Positions 16,151 to 24,260 of a stretch of 64,000 nt of DNA are shown here, one piece after another. Source of the DNA: Cronobacter turicensis z3032 (GTDB taxonomy: Bacteria > Pseudomonadota > Gammaproteobacteria > Enterobacterales > Enterobacteriaceae). The position numbers were made by a program, and so were the translations under genes. The stretch's first letter is position 1; the number at the start of each line of letters is the position of its first letter. Location of the stretch: the NCBI GenBank assembly GCA_000027065.2, contig FN543093.2:4096074-4160073 (forward strand). Direction: 5' to 3'. Under the pieces are notes generated by a model. It was given only the letters and a program-made list of their open reading frames with translations, ran no database searches and was not told the origin of the DNA.

Positions 16151-16864
16151 TCAACCGCCGAGATATGCGCTGCGCACCGCTTCGTTAGCGAGCAGCGCTT
16201 CGCCGGTATCTTCCAGCACCACGTGACCGTTCTCCAGCACGTAGCCGCGATCGGCGAGCTTCAGCGCCTGGTTGGCGTTCTGCTCAACCAGGAAAATCGT
16301 CATCCCCTCTTTGCGCAGCTGCTCGATGGTGTCGAAAATCTGCTGGATGATGATCGGCGCAAGACCAAGCGACGGTTCATCCAGCAACAGCAGGCGCGGC
16401 TGGCTCATCAGCGCGCGCCCAATCGCCAGCATCTGCTGTTCGCCGCCGGACATCGTCCCGGCGCGCTGAATGCGGCGCTCGTGCAGGCGCGGAAAGAGAT
16501 CGTACACGCGCTGAATACGTTCCTGATATTGCGAGCGGTCGGCGAAGAAGCCGCCCATCGCCAGGTTCTCTTCCACCGTCATGCGGGAAAAGACGCGGCG
16601 GCCTTCCGGCACAATCGCCACCGCTTCACGCATGATTTTCGCGGTCTGCCAGTCGGTAATGTCTTTACCATCAAAGACGATTTTTCCGGTGCTCGCGCGC
16701 GGGTCGCCGCACAGCGTGCCGAGTAGCGTGGTTTTACCGGCGCCGTTCGCGCCGATAAGGGTGACGATTTCACCCTGCCGGATATGCAGACTGACCTCAT
16801 GCAGCGCCTGGATTTTGCCGTAGTGCGCGCTCACCCTGTCAAAAGATAACATCACGTTTTCCAT
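16151..16864 (-). CDS. livF: Branched-chain amino acid ABC ATPase LivF
   Basis: A 237-residue ATPase of the LIV-I/LS import system for leucine, isoleucine and valine. Walker A is GANGAGKTT (about 35-43), the signature is MSGGEQQM, and Walker B is LLLLDEPSLGLAP. The ATG giving MENVMLSFDRV was chosen, as it yields the E. coli length and starts one base after the livG stop. It is last gene of livHMGF. Confidence 0.95.
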   Translation of the reverse strand: MENVMLSFDRVSAHYGKIQALHEVSLHIRQGEIVTLIGANGAGKTTLLGTLCGDPRASTGKIVFDGKDITDWQTAKIMREAVAIVPEGRRVFSRMTVEENLAMGGFFADRSQYQERIQRVYDLFPRLHERRIQRAGTMSGGEQQMLAIGRALMSQPRLLLLDEPSLGLAPIIIQQIFDTIEQLRKEGMTIFLVEQNANQALKLADRGYVLENGHVVLEDTGEALLANEAVRSAYLGG

Positions 16865-16865
16865 C

Positions 16866-17633
16866 TTATGCCTCACCCAGGTATGCGCGAATCACGTCGG
16901 GGTTGTTGCGGATCTGCTCCGGCGTGCCGTTGGCAAGCGGCGTCCCCTGGTTTACCACGTAAATACGGTCTGAAATGCCCATCACCAGTTTCATGTCGTG
17001 CTCAATCAGCAGAATGGTCGTGTTGTGATGGTTGCGCAGCTCCACGATCAGCTCGTCCAGCTCTTTGGTCTCTTTCGGGTTCAGGCCCGCCGCCGGTTCA
17101 TCAAGCATCAGAATGGCGGGTTGGGTCACCATGCAGCGGGCGATCTCCAGACGGCGCTGGTCGCCATACGCCAGGTTGCCCGCCTGGCGGTTGGCGTGCT
17201 GCAACAGGTTGATACGCTCAAGCCAGGTGGCGGCGCGATCGAGCGCTTCGCTATGCGCGCGGCGAAACGCCGGGGTTTTCAGCAGGCCGGAAAAAAGACC
17301 CGATTTAAGCTGCTGGTGTTGCGCCACCAGCAGGTTTTCAATCACCGTCATTTCACGGAACAGACGTACGTGCTGGAAGGTACGCACCACGCCCAGGCGG
17401 GCGATTTGCTGACCCGGCAGCCCTTCGAGATGCTGGTCGCGCAGCATAATGGTGCCGCCGGTTGGTTTATAGAAGCCGGTCAGGCAGTTGAATACCGTGG
17501 TCTTGCCGGCGCCGTTCGGGCCAATCAGCGAGACGATTTCACGCTCGCGCAGCTCAAGAGAGACATTATTGACGGCAAGCAGGCCGCCAAAGCGCATCAT
17601 CAGGCCGCTGACGGATAATAAAGGCTGACTCAT
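16866..17633 (-). CDS. livG: Branched-chain amino acid ABC ATPase LivG
   Basis: A 255-residue ATPase partner of LivF. Walker A is GPNGAGKTT (about 38-46), the signature region is LAYGDQRR, and Walker B is ILMLDEPAAGLNP, typical of the LivG subfamily. It pairs with LivF under the LivH/LivM permease. It overlaps livM by 4 bases. Length equals E. coli LivG. Confidence 0.95.
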   Translation of the reverse strand: MSQPLLSVSGLMMRFGGLLAVNNVSLELREREIVSLIGPNGAGKTTVFNCLTGFYKPTGGTIMLRDQHLEGLPGQQIARLGVVRTFQHVRLFREMTVIENLLVAQHQQLKSGLFSGLLKTPAFRRAHSEALDRAATWLERINLLQHANRQAGNLAYGDQRRLEIARCMVTQPAILMLDEPAAGLNPKETKELDELIVELRNHHNTTILLIEHDMKLVMGISDRIYVVNQGTPLANGTPEQIRNNPDVIRAYLGEA

Positions 17634-18910
17634 GCCTGCTCTCCTTTACGGCTCACACCATTTTTCAGTTTCAGCTGCGGGCGCGTCATCGGCAGTAATC
17701 CCTGCGGGCGCCAGATCATCATCAGCACCATCAGGCCGCCCAGCACCAGCATGCTGTATTCGTTCAGATCACGCATCAGCTCGCGCGACACCACCAGCAG
17801 AACAGCCGCCAGGATCACCGCAAACTGCGAGCCCATCCCGCCCAGCACCACAATCGCCAGCACGAACGCAGATTCCGCGAAAGTGAACGATTCCGGGCTG
17901 ACAAAGCCCTGGCGCGCCGCAAACAGCGTCCCGGCGAAGCCCGCGAACGCGGCGCTGATGGTAAATGCGGTCAGCTTGATGCGCGTCGGGTTCAGGCCGA
18001 GCGAACGGCAGGCGATCTCATCCTCGCGCAGCGCTTCCCAGGCGCGGCCCAGCGGCATACGCAGCAGACGGTTAATCACGAACAGCGAGAACACCACCAG
18101 CAGCAACGCCACCAGGTAGAGCCAAATCACGCGATCGCTCGGGTCATACTTAACGCCAAAGAAGTTGCTGAAGGTGTCCCAGCCGCCTTCGCGCGCGGTG
18201 CGGCTAAACTCCAGGCCGAAGAAGGTCGGTTTCGGGATCTGGCTGATGCCGTTCGGGCCGCCGGTGATCTCTGTGTTATTCAGCAGCAGAATACGGACAA
18301 TCTCGCCAAAGCCTAAGGTCACGATCGCCAGATAGTCGCCGCGCAGGCGCAGCACCGGGAAGCCGAGCAGGAAACCGGCGGCGGCGGACACCAGGCCCGC
18401 CAGCGGCAGACAGGTCCAGAAGCCCAGTCCGTAGTAGTGGTTCAGCAGCGCGAAGGTATAAGCGCCGATGGCGTAAAAACCGCCGTAGCCCAGCACCAGC
18501 AGACCGGAGAGCCCGACGACCACGTTCAGGCCGAGGCCCAGGATCACGTAAATCATGGTGAGCGTGGCGATATCTACCGTCCCGCGCGACACCATAAACG
18601 GCCACGCCACGGCGACCAGGAGCAGCGCTACCAGGAACAGTTTCTGTTTCACCGTCGAGCCGTCAATCGCCGGCAGAATAAACTTCGGCCCGGAGAGGTT
18701 TTTCAGGCCCTTCTGGAACAGCGGGCGCAAAAGCTGGAATAAAAAGACCACGCCGGCGCCGATGGCGATCCACTCCCAGCGAATGCTGTCGGCGGTGTCG
18801 ACCACAAGACGCGTGCCGTCCAGCTCCAGCTGAACGCCCATAAAAATACCCGCCAGCAGGCAGAACATGGCGGCGGCCAGCAGCGCCGCCACAAAATGCA
18901 TCGGTTTCAT
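17630..18910 (-). CDS. livM: Branched-chain amino acid ABC permease LivM
   Basis: A 426-residue inner membrane permease with around ten predicted helices. The family core begins near residue 105 and the EAA-like loop is GRAWEALREDEIACRSLGLNP. The N-terminal ~100 residues carry two extra helices, as in E. coli LivM (425 residues). It forms the channel with LivH. It overlaps both livH (4 bases) and livG (4 bases). Confidence 0.95.
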   Translation of the reverse strand: MKPMHFVAALLAAAMFCLLAGIFMGVQLELDGTRLVVDTADSIRWEWIAIGAGVVFLFQLLRPLFQKGLKNLSGPKFILPAIDGSTVKQKLFLVALLLVAVAWPFMVSRGTVDIATLTMIYVILGLGLNVVVGLSGLLVLGYGGFYAIGAYTFALLNHYYGLGFWTCLPLAGLVSAAAGFLLGFPVLRLRGDYLAIVTLGFGEIVRILLLNNTEITGGPNGISQIPKPTFFGLEFSRTAREGGWDTFSNFFGVKYDPSDRVIWLYLVALLLVVFSLFVINRLLRMPLGRAWEALREDEIACRSLGLNPTRIKLTAFTISAAFAGFAGTLFAARQGFVSPESFTFAESAFVLAIVVLGGMGSQFAVILAAVLLVVSRELMRDLNEYSMLVLGGLMVLMMIWRPQGLLPMTRPQLKLKNGVSRKGEQA

Positions 18911-19833
18911 ACTTTTTCTACCTCCGGGCGGCCCAGAATACCGGTCGGCATCACCAGCAGTACGCCGATTAACAGGGCAAACGACACCACATCTTTATAT
19001 TCGGTGCTCAGGTAAGCCGAGCAGAGCGATTCGGTCACGCCCAGGATCAGGCCGCCTATCATCGCGCCCGGAATACTGCCGATGCCGCCAAGCACCGCCG
19101 CAGTGAAGGCTTTCATCCCGGCCATAAAGCCGATGTAGGGGTTAATCACGCCGTAGAACTGGCCGAGCAGCACGCCCGCCACTGCCGCCATCGCCGCGCC
19201 AATCACAAAGGTCAGCGCGATAACGCGGTCGGTATTGATGCCAAGCAGGCTCGCCATTTTCAGATCTTCAGCACAGGCGCGGCAGGCGCGACCCATGCGG
19301 GAGTAACGGATAAACAGCGTGAGCGCCAGCATCGCGATAAACGTCACGACCCAGATAACCAGCTGCATCGTGGTGATGCTGGCCGCGAAGTTTTCGCTGC
19401 TGCCGATGGTCCACTGACCGTTAAAGAGGCTCGGGAGCGCGACGTCGCGCGAGCCCTGCGTCAGGCTGACGTAGTTTTGCAGGAAAATAGACATCCCGAT
19501 GGCGGAGATGAGCGCTATCAGACGTTTGGAGCTGCGCACGGGGCGATACGCCACACGCTCGATGCTCCAGCCATAGGCGCTGGAGACGACAATCGCGCCG
19601 ATAAACGCGGCGCCGACCAGCAGCCAGCTGGCGTCGATACCCATCATCATCAGCGCGGCGATGATCATGAATGACACGTAGCTGCCAATCATATACACCT
19701 CGCCGTGGGCGAAGTTGATCATGCCGATAATGCCGTAAACCATGGTATAGCCGATGGCGATCAGCGCGTAGGTACTGCCCAGCGTGACGCCGTTAAACAT
19801 CTGCTGCAGAAAATAGAGAAACTGCTCGGACAT
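18907..19833 (-). CDS. livH: Branched-chain amino acid ABC permease LivH
   Basis: A 308-residue permease with about eight helices. The loop MGRACRACAEDLKMASLLGIN is the EAA-like contact region, and GSTYALIAIGYTMVYGIIGMINFAHGE near the N-terminus is diagnostic for LivH. It is now effectively the first intact gene of the operon, because livK upstream is degraded. Length equals E. coli LivH. Confidence 0.95.
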   Translation of the reverse strand: MSEQFLYFLQQMFNGVTLGSTYALIAIGYTMVYGIIGMINFAHGEVYMIGSYVSFMIIAALMMMGIDASWLLVGAAFIGAIVVSSAYGWSIERVAYRPVRSSKRLIALISAIGMSIFLQNYVSLTQGSRDVALPSLFNGQWTIGSSENFAASITTMQLVIWVVTFIAMLALTLFIRYSRMGRACRACAEDLKMASLLGINTDRVIALTFVIGAAMAAVAGVLLGQFYGVINPYIGFMAGMKAFTAAVLGGIGSIPGAMIGGLILGVTESLCSAYLSTEYKDVVSFALLIGVLLVMPTGILGRPEVEKV

Positions 19834-19934
19834 AACGTAACCTTATTAAACCCTGCCGGACGAGGCGCCGACAGGCGGGATGAACATGGGGTATGCTTTA
19901 TTACAGGGCAACGACAGCGCGTTTCTTACAACAA

Positions 19935-20180
19935 TTACCGGCACGTCGCCTGCCCCTTAAAAACGCCAGAGAAAAATCCTTTCAGATCGCTTTTTTCATC
20001 CCAGTTCAGCGGCCCGGTTACGGCATGCGCGCCGCGCGCGTGTCGGTTTCCTGTTAGCGCGGCGCACAGCGCGTTTTTAACGCCCCGCCTGGCCGCCGTG
20101 TTCACTGTCATCGCATTGACTGCCTGAGATAGCGCCAGCGCAACCATCCCCGCAAGCCAGCGCTTTGCGTTGCTGTTCAT
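19935..20180 (-). pseudogene. livK: livK remnant: leucine-specific binding protein with a large internal deletion
   Basis: The 81-codon frame starts MNSNAKRWLAGMVALALSQ, a LivK-like signal peptide ending VNAM. About 30 unrelated residues follow. It then runs into [18 protein letters not shown], the C-terminal signature of LivK (E. coli ends [23 protein letters not shown]). It lies exactly where livK belongs, 101 bases before livH. Roughly 290 of about 369 codons are missing and the last few codons are altered too. It cannot be a functional binding protein; a small exported peptide cannot be excluded. LivJ would have to serve the transporter alone. Confidence 0.85.
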
Positions 20181-20602
20181 TCTCAGAATCCCCGTTCGTG
20201 ATGTGTGTGTTGCTGATTAGTTTTATTATGGTTAAAAAATATTCTGTTGATTTAATAGACAACGCTACTTTTACCTGTCTCTTTAATGGGTTAGCGTGGT
20301 TTTTGGCGAAACTATAATTAAAACATCTATTTTTCAGTCTATTAAGCAAAGATAATATTCTGAAATATACCTGAGATAAACAAAAAAAAGCGCAGCGAAT
20401 AGCATAAAATATCGGCATTATTAGCCAGATAAAACGCTACCTTTCAGCGTTATGTGCTGGTTAAATTTCATTCCCCGCGCTTTCAAGCTACCTAATGAAT
20501 AAGACAAAAACTAATCAGCTACCGAATAGATCTTGCCGGGGCGTCCAGCAGCTGAAAAAAATCAGGTAAACTCAGAGATTCATCCCTGGCGGAAAGGCTG
20601 TT
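20181..20602. promoter_or_regulatory. AT-rich regulatory region between the livK remnant and panM
   Basis: 422 bases with no credible gene, markedly AT-rich from about 20210 to 20400 in contrast to the GC-rich surroundings. It should contain the livKHMGF promoter (leftward) and the panM promoter (rightward). E. coli liv promoters are Lrp- and leucine-controlled, and AATATTCTG-type stretches (for example 20240 and 20353) would suit Lrp. I cannot assign sites firmly. Confidence 0.5.
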
Positions 20603-20995
20603 ATGAAACTCACCATTCTTCGTCTGCATACCCTGAGCGAACAGGACAAAATCGACCTCGCGAAAATCTGGCCGGAATATCCTTCTGAATCGTTACGTCT
20701 TGATGAGAACCATCGAATTTACGCCGCGCGCTTTAACGACCGACTGCTGGGCGCGGTGCGCGTGACGCTGCGCGGCACCGAAGGCGCGATGGATTCCCTG
20801 CGGGTACGCGAAGTGACGCGCCGACGCGGCGTCGGGCATTACCTGATAGAAGAGACGATCCGCGATAACCCGTCGATGACGGACTGGTGGGTGATGGATA
20901 TTGGCGTGGAAGATTACAACGTGATGAACGCGTTTATGCAGACGCTGGGATTTGCGGCGCAGCAGGATGGCTGGGTGAAGCGGTTAGAGGCGTGA
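20603..20995 (+). CDS. panM: PanD maturation/regulatory factor PanM (PanZ)
   Basis: A 130-residue GNAT-like protein that binds acetyl-CoA, promotes self-cleavage of pro-PanD (aspartate decarboxylase) and dampens PanD when CoA is plentiful. MKLTILRLHTLSEQDKIDLAKIWP is the YhhK-type N-terminus. RRRGVGHYLIEE (about 73-84) is the acetyl-CoA loop. As in E. coli it lies between livJ and livK but on the opposite strand. Length is within 3 residues of the E. coli protein. Confidence 0.93.
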   Translation: MKLTILRLHTLSEQDKIDLAKIWPEYPSESLRLDENHRIYAARFNDRLLGAVRVTLRGTEGAMDSLRVREVTRRRGVGHYLIEETIRDNPSMTDWWVMDIGVEDYNVMNAFMQTLGFAAQQDGWVKRLEA

Positions 20996-21021
20996 CGCTG
21001 ACGTAGCCATTGATAAAAAGG

Positions 21022-21139
21022 CAGGTGCGCTGCGCTTACCTGCCCTACAACCCCTTCAATCTCCAGCTCCAGGGCGGGTAAGCCTGCGCACCCGCCGGGT
21101 GGGCATGTAAGGTGGGTGCGCTTCGCTTACCCACCCTAC
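21022..21139. repeat. Three REP-like repeats after panM
   Basis: Copies at 21022-21048 (inverted, ending CCTGCCCTAC), 21072-21096 (direct, GGGCGGGTAAGC...CACCCGCC, head eroded) and 21111-21139 (inverted, ending CACCCTAC). They lie between the converging panM and livJ genes and run up to an ERIC element. Confidence 0.75.
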
Positions 21140-21169
21140 GCACTGTGGTGCAGAGGACGCAATAGCCTA

Positions 21170-21295
21170 TTTCCCCAAGGTTTTCGTGCTACAGCAAGGC
21201 GGCAAACCCTGAAATCCCCGGGAGCTTACATCAGTAAGTGACCGGGGTTGAAGGGTGCAGCCAACGCCGCTGTGGTGCGAAAGACGCCGGGGAAA
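21170..21295. repeat. ERIC element (enterobacterial repetitive intergenic consensus)
   Basis: The centre reads AATCCCCGGGAGCTTACAT followed by CAGTAAGTGACCGGGGTTGA, matching the well-known ERIC core (AATCCCCAGGAGCTTACAT / AAGTAAGTGACTGGGGTGAG). The outer ends TTTCCCC and GGGGAAA are complementary. The length is close to the standard 127 bp. It ends directly at the livJ stop codon, so the livJ transcript would carry it as a large 3' hairpin. Confidence 0.9.
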
Positions 21296-22399
21296 TTATT
21301 TGGCGTCGGTCGCCGTACCATTGGCATGCCAGGTAAACACGCCGAACTCAAACCCTTTCAGATCGCCTTTCGAATCCCAGGTGAGCGGGCCCATCACGGT
21401 GTCGACGGCGTTCGCTTTCAGGTATTTGGCGATAGCTGCCGGATCCTGGCTCTGGTTCAGGCCCGCAGCCAGCGACTGCAGCGCGGCGTAGGTGGTCCAC
21501 ACGAACGCGCCGCTCGGATCCTGTTTCTTCGCCTTGATAGCGTCCACAATCGGTTTGTTCGCCGGGACCTGATCGTAGTTCTTCGGCTTGGTGACTAACA
21601 TGCCTTCGGCGGAATCGCCCGCGATGTTAGACAGCGACACGTTCGCTACGCCTTCCGGGCCCATAAACTGGGTTTTCAGACCAGCGGAGCGCGCCTGGCG
21701 CAGGATCTGCCCCATTTCCGGGTGATAGCCGCCGTAGTAAACGAAATCGATGTTTTCTTTCTTCAGACGCGCCACCAGCGTGGAGAAATCTTTTTCGCCC
21801 GCGGTAATACCGTCAAAGAAGACCACGTTCGCGCCGCCTTTCTTCAGGCCATCCTGTACCGCGCGGGCCAGGCCTTCGCCGTACTGCTGTTTGTCATGAA
21901 TGATAGCGATGCGCTTCGGCTTCACTTTATCAAGAATGTATTTAGCGGCGGTCGGGCCCTGATCGGAATCCAGACCAGTGGTGCGCAGGATCAGCTGATA
22001 ACCGCGCGCGGTCAGCTCCGGCGCCGTGGCGGCAGGCGTGATCATCAGAATGCCTTCGTCTTCATAAATATCAGACGCCGGCTGGGTAGAGGAGGAACAC
22101 AGGTGGCCGATGACATATTTCACACCGTCATTCACCACTTTGTTTGCCACCGCCACCGCTTGTTTCGGGTCGCAGGCGTCGTCATATTTGGTGATAACCA
22201 GTTTGTTGCCTTTGATGCCGCCTTTGGCGTTGATGTCAGCTACCGCCTGCTCGGCGCCGGTAAACTCCTGGTCGCCGTATTGCGCTACCGGGCCAGACAT
22301 GGCGCCCACTACGGCAATTTTAATGTCTTCTGCCATCGCCATGCTGCTCATCGCCAGCGCAATTGCGCCTGCCAGTAACGCTTTGCCCTTCATTTTCAT
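21296..22399 (-). CDS. livJ: Leu/Ile/Val-binding protein LivJ
   Basis: A 367-residue periplasmic type-I binding protein of the LIV-I system. Signal peptide MKMKGKALLAGAIALAMSSMAMA, mature start EDIKIAVVGAMSGPVAQYG. The paired cysteines of the family are in DDACDPKQ and GHLCSSSTQPASD. I chose the ATG giving the E. coli length; the frame is open 49 codons upstream, but those residues are not signal-like. LivJ is the only intact LIV binding protein in the window and presumably supplies LivHMGF. No terminator other than the ERIC hairpin follows. Confidence 0.95.
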   Translation of the reverse strand: MKMKGKALLAGAIALAMSSMAMAEDIKIAVVGAMSGPVAQYGDQEFTGAEQAVADINAKGGIKGNKLVITKYDDACDPKQAVAVANKVVNDGVKYVIGHLCSSSTQPASDIYEDEGILMITPAATAPELTARGYQLILRTTGLDSDQGPTAAKYILDKVKPKRIAIIHDKQQYGEGLARAVQDGLKKGGANVVFFDGITAGEKDFSTLVARLKKENIDFVYYGGYHPEMGQILRQARSAGLKTQFMGPEGVANVSLSNIAGDSAEGMLVTKPKNYDQVPANKPIVDAIKAKKQDPSGAFVWTTYAALQSLAAGLNQSQDPAAIAKYLKANAVDTVMGPLTWDSKGDLKGFEFGVFTWHANGTATDAK

Positions 22400-22649
22400 C
22401 CTGAGGTTCCCCATTCTTGTGGTTATTGCAGTTGTGATGTTGTTGTTTTTCGCTACTTTATTTCCGCTTCGCTTATTAGCGCAGCATTTAATATTAGTTT
22501 TAAGCCCTGCTGCCCGGCCAAAAGCAGCATACTCTGCTAAAAACATACCCCATTTTTATGAATTTGGAATCACTATTTTTCACGTCAATTATGGTGGGAA
22601 GTGGCGAAAAAACGTCCGCCGCGTCTGTCACGCGGCGGGTTATCGGGTT

Positions 22650-23891
22650 TTACCAGCCCGCGGGCAGATAACCGAAGGCGGAGAGCACCGCGTAAATGGC
22701 GCTGGCGATATAGAGCAGCACAATCAGCCCCTGGATGAGCGGATGCGTGCTCCAGCTACACTGCCAGCGGGGCGTTATCTCCCCGTGACGGCGCGCGCCG
22801 CGCAAAATAAGCATAGGCATAATGGAGAGGATCACGCCGCTGAAGACGCCCGCAAAGTAGAGCGCGTTCACAAAAGAGACCAGCCCGCTGTAAGCCAGCG
22901 CGAACGGCGGCAGCGCCACGACCGCCAGCACACCGAGCCGCTTGAGCGGCTGCGCGTCGTCACCCAGACGGAACTTATCGAAAATATTGGTCAGAAAACT
23001 CCCGCCAAGCCCCCAGTAAGAAGTGAGCATCGCGCACAGCGCGAAAATATTGGCGGAAAAGAACGCCCACTCGCCGAGCGCCCGGCCCCAGGAGATGGTC
23101 GCCACTTCAGAGATATTATCGAGCCCGCTCAGCGCGATGACCGACAGCGGCACCAGCGCCAGCAGCGTAAAGGTAATGACCATCCCGACGATAATCGCTT
23201 TCGGCAGTTTTTCGGGTTTATCGGCGAACCCGCGCGCCATCTCCGGCACGATGTACTGCGCGGCGAAGCAGAACGCGGTGACGTTGAACACCGGCACCAT
23301 GTAGCGCCAGTCGCCATCGAGCAGCCAGCGCATCTGCGTCGATTCATGCAGGAGAGTGGCGACCACCAGCACGGCAATCATCACCACCATGCCGATACTG
23401 ATAAATTTCTCGCCGCGGCCGATAGCCTTGAGCCCGAGCCAGAGAATGCCTGCCGCCGGGATAAAGAAAATCAGGCTGCCGATGGCGGGCGAGACGCCGA
23501 TAAGCGAGCTTAGCAGTTTGCCGCTGCCGGTCATGTAGGCGGTGAGCGCGCCGACGCTGTTGACGCACACCGACGCGAACATCAGCCAGGCGCCGATGCG
23601 CCCGACATAGCGCCCGGCGAGGCCGCTGAGCTGTAAATGCGCGCGGGTGCGCAGCGTCGCTTCCGCGACATAAAGCATGGTGATGGTGGTCAGCACGCCG
23701 ACGAGGGCGAGCCAGAAGAGGAGCGGCATAAAGCCCGCTTTGCTGGAAGCGTAGGCGATGGAGAGTACGCCGGCCCCGATGTTGGTGCCGACGATCATCG
23801 CGACGCCTTCAACGAAGCTCAGGGATTTAGGGGATGACGCTGCCCGCTCTCGGGACGCCCACAGTGAGGCGGAAGTCGTGTTTTCAGACAT
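22650..23891 (-). CDS. Aromatic/hydroxy amino acid permease family (HAAAP-like) transporter
   Basis: A 413-residue inner membrane protein with eleven predicted helices. The first carries FVEGVAMIVGTNIGAGVLSIAYA (about 26-48), the GTxIGAGxL signature of TyrP/Mtr/TdcC/SdaC-type amino acid:proton or sodium symporters. QYIVPEMARG after the sixth helix also fits. The substrate cannot be told from sequence. It is absent at this place in E. coli. It is transcribed in the same direction as the downstream-coordinate aminotransferase gene but separated from it by 369 bases with repeats, so co-transcription is uncertain. Confidence 0.85.
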   Translation of the reverse strand: MSENTTSASLWASRERAASSPKSLSFVEGVAMIVGTNIGAGVLSIAYASSKAGFMPLLFWLALVGVLTTITMLYVAEATLRTRAHLQLSGLAGRYVGRIGAWLMFASVCVNSVGALTAYMTGSGKLLSSLIGVSPAIGSLIFFIPAAGILWLGLKAIGRGEKFISIGMVVMIAVLVVATLLHESTQMRWLLDGDWRYMVPVFNVTAFCFAAQYIVPEMARGFADKPEKLPKAIIVGMVITFTLLALVPLSVIALSGLDNISEVATISWGRALGEWAFFSANIFALCAMLTSYWGLGGSFLTNIFDKFRLGDDAQPLKRLGVLAVVALPPFALAYSGLVSFVNALYFAGVFSGVILSIMPMLILRGARRHGEITPRWQCSWSTHPLIQGLIVLLYIASAIYAVLSAFGYLPAGW

Positions 23892-24116
23892 AGTTCTTCC
23901 TTAAATATCCGGCGGCTATCACCACCGGAAGCGGTTGTGTTCACGGTGTGTTGTTGTGTTAGCAAGTGAGATATTTAAGCTTCGGGCCTGTCAGCCTCCC
24001 GAAGCGCGCTCCTTCGCAGGTCACCCCAAAGACGCGCCGTTATGGCCCGCTGCTGCGCGGCGGCCAGGCCATAAGGCGGGCGCCCTCGGGGTAATTCCTG
24101 TTTCGTTTTGCGGCAC

Positions 24117-24244
24117 GGTGGGCGCGCTACGCTTACCCACCCTACGCACGGTTTTATGTGCCTTATCCTGTGGGTGCGCGGTGCCCACCCTACGGGCCAG
24201 GGGCTGTGCTTTTATGTAGGGCGGGTAAGCCATGCGCATCCGCC
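24117..24244. repeat. REP-like repeats upstream of the permease gene
   Basis: Copies at 24117-24144 (inverted, ending CCCACCCTAC), a short one near 24171-24193 (inverted, ending CCCACCCTAC) and 24216-24244 (direct, GTAGGGCGGGTAAGC...CATCCGCC). They fill the second half of the 369-base gap between the permease and the aminotransferase. The first half (23892-24116) has no gene and presumably holds the permease promoter. Confidence 0.75.
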
Positions 24245-24260
24245 GTTCCAGCCCCCTGGT

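Noticed and set aside
22110..23513. 467-codon plus-strand frame opposite livJ and the permease
   Set aside because: Arg/His/Gln-rich shadow of two well-supported minus-strand genes in GC-rich DNA; no start context and no domain.
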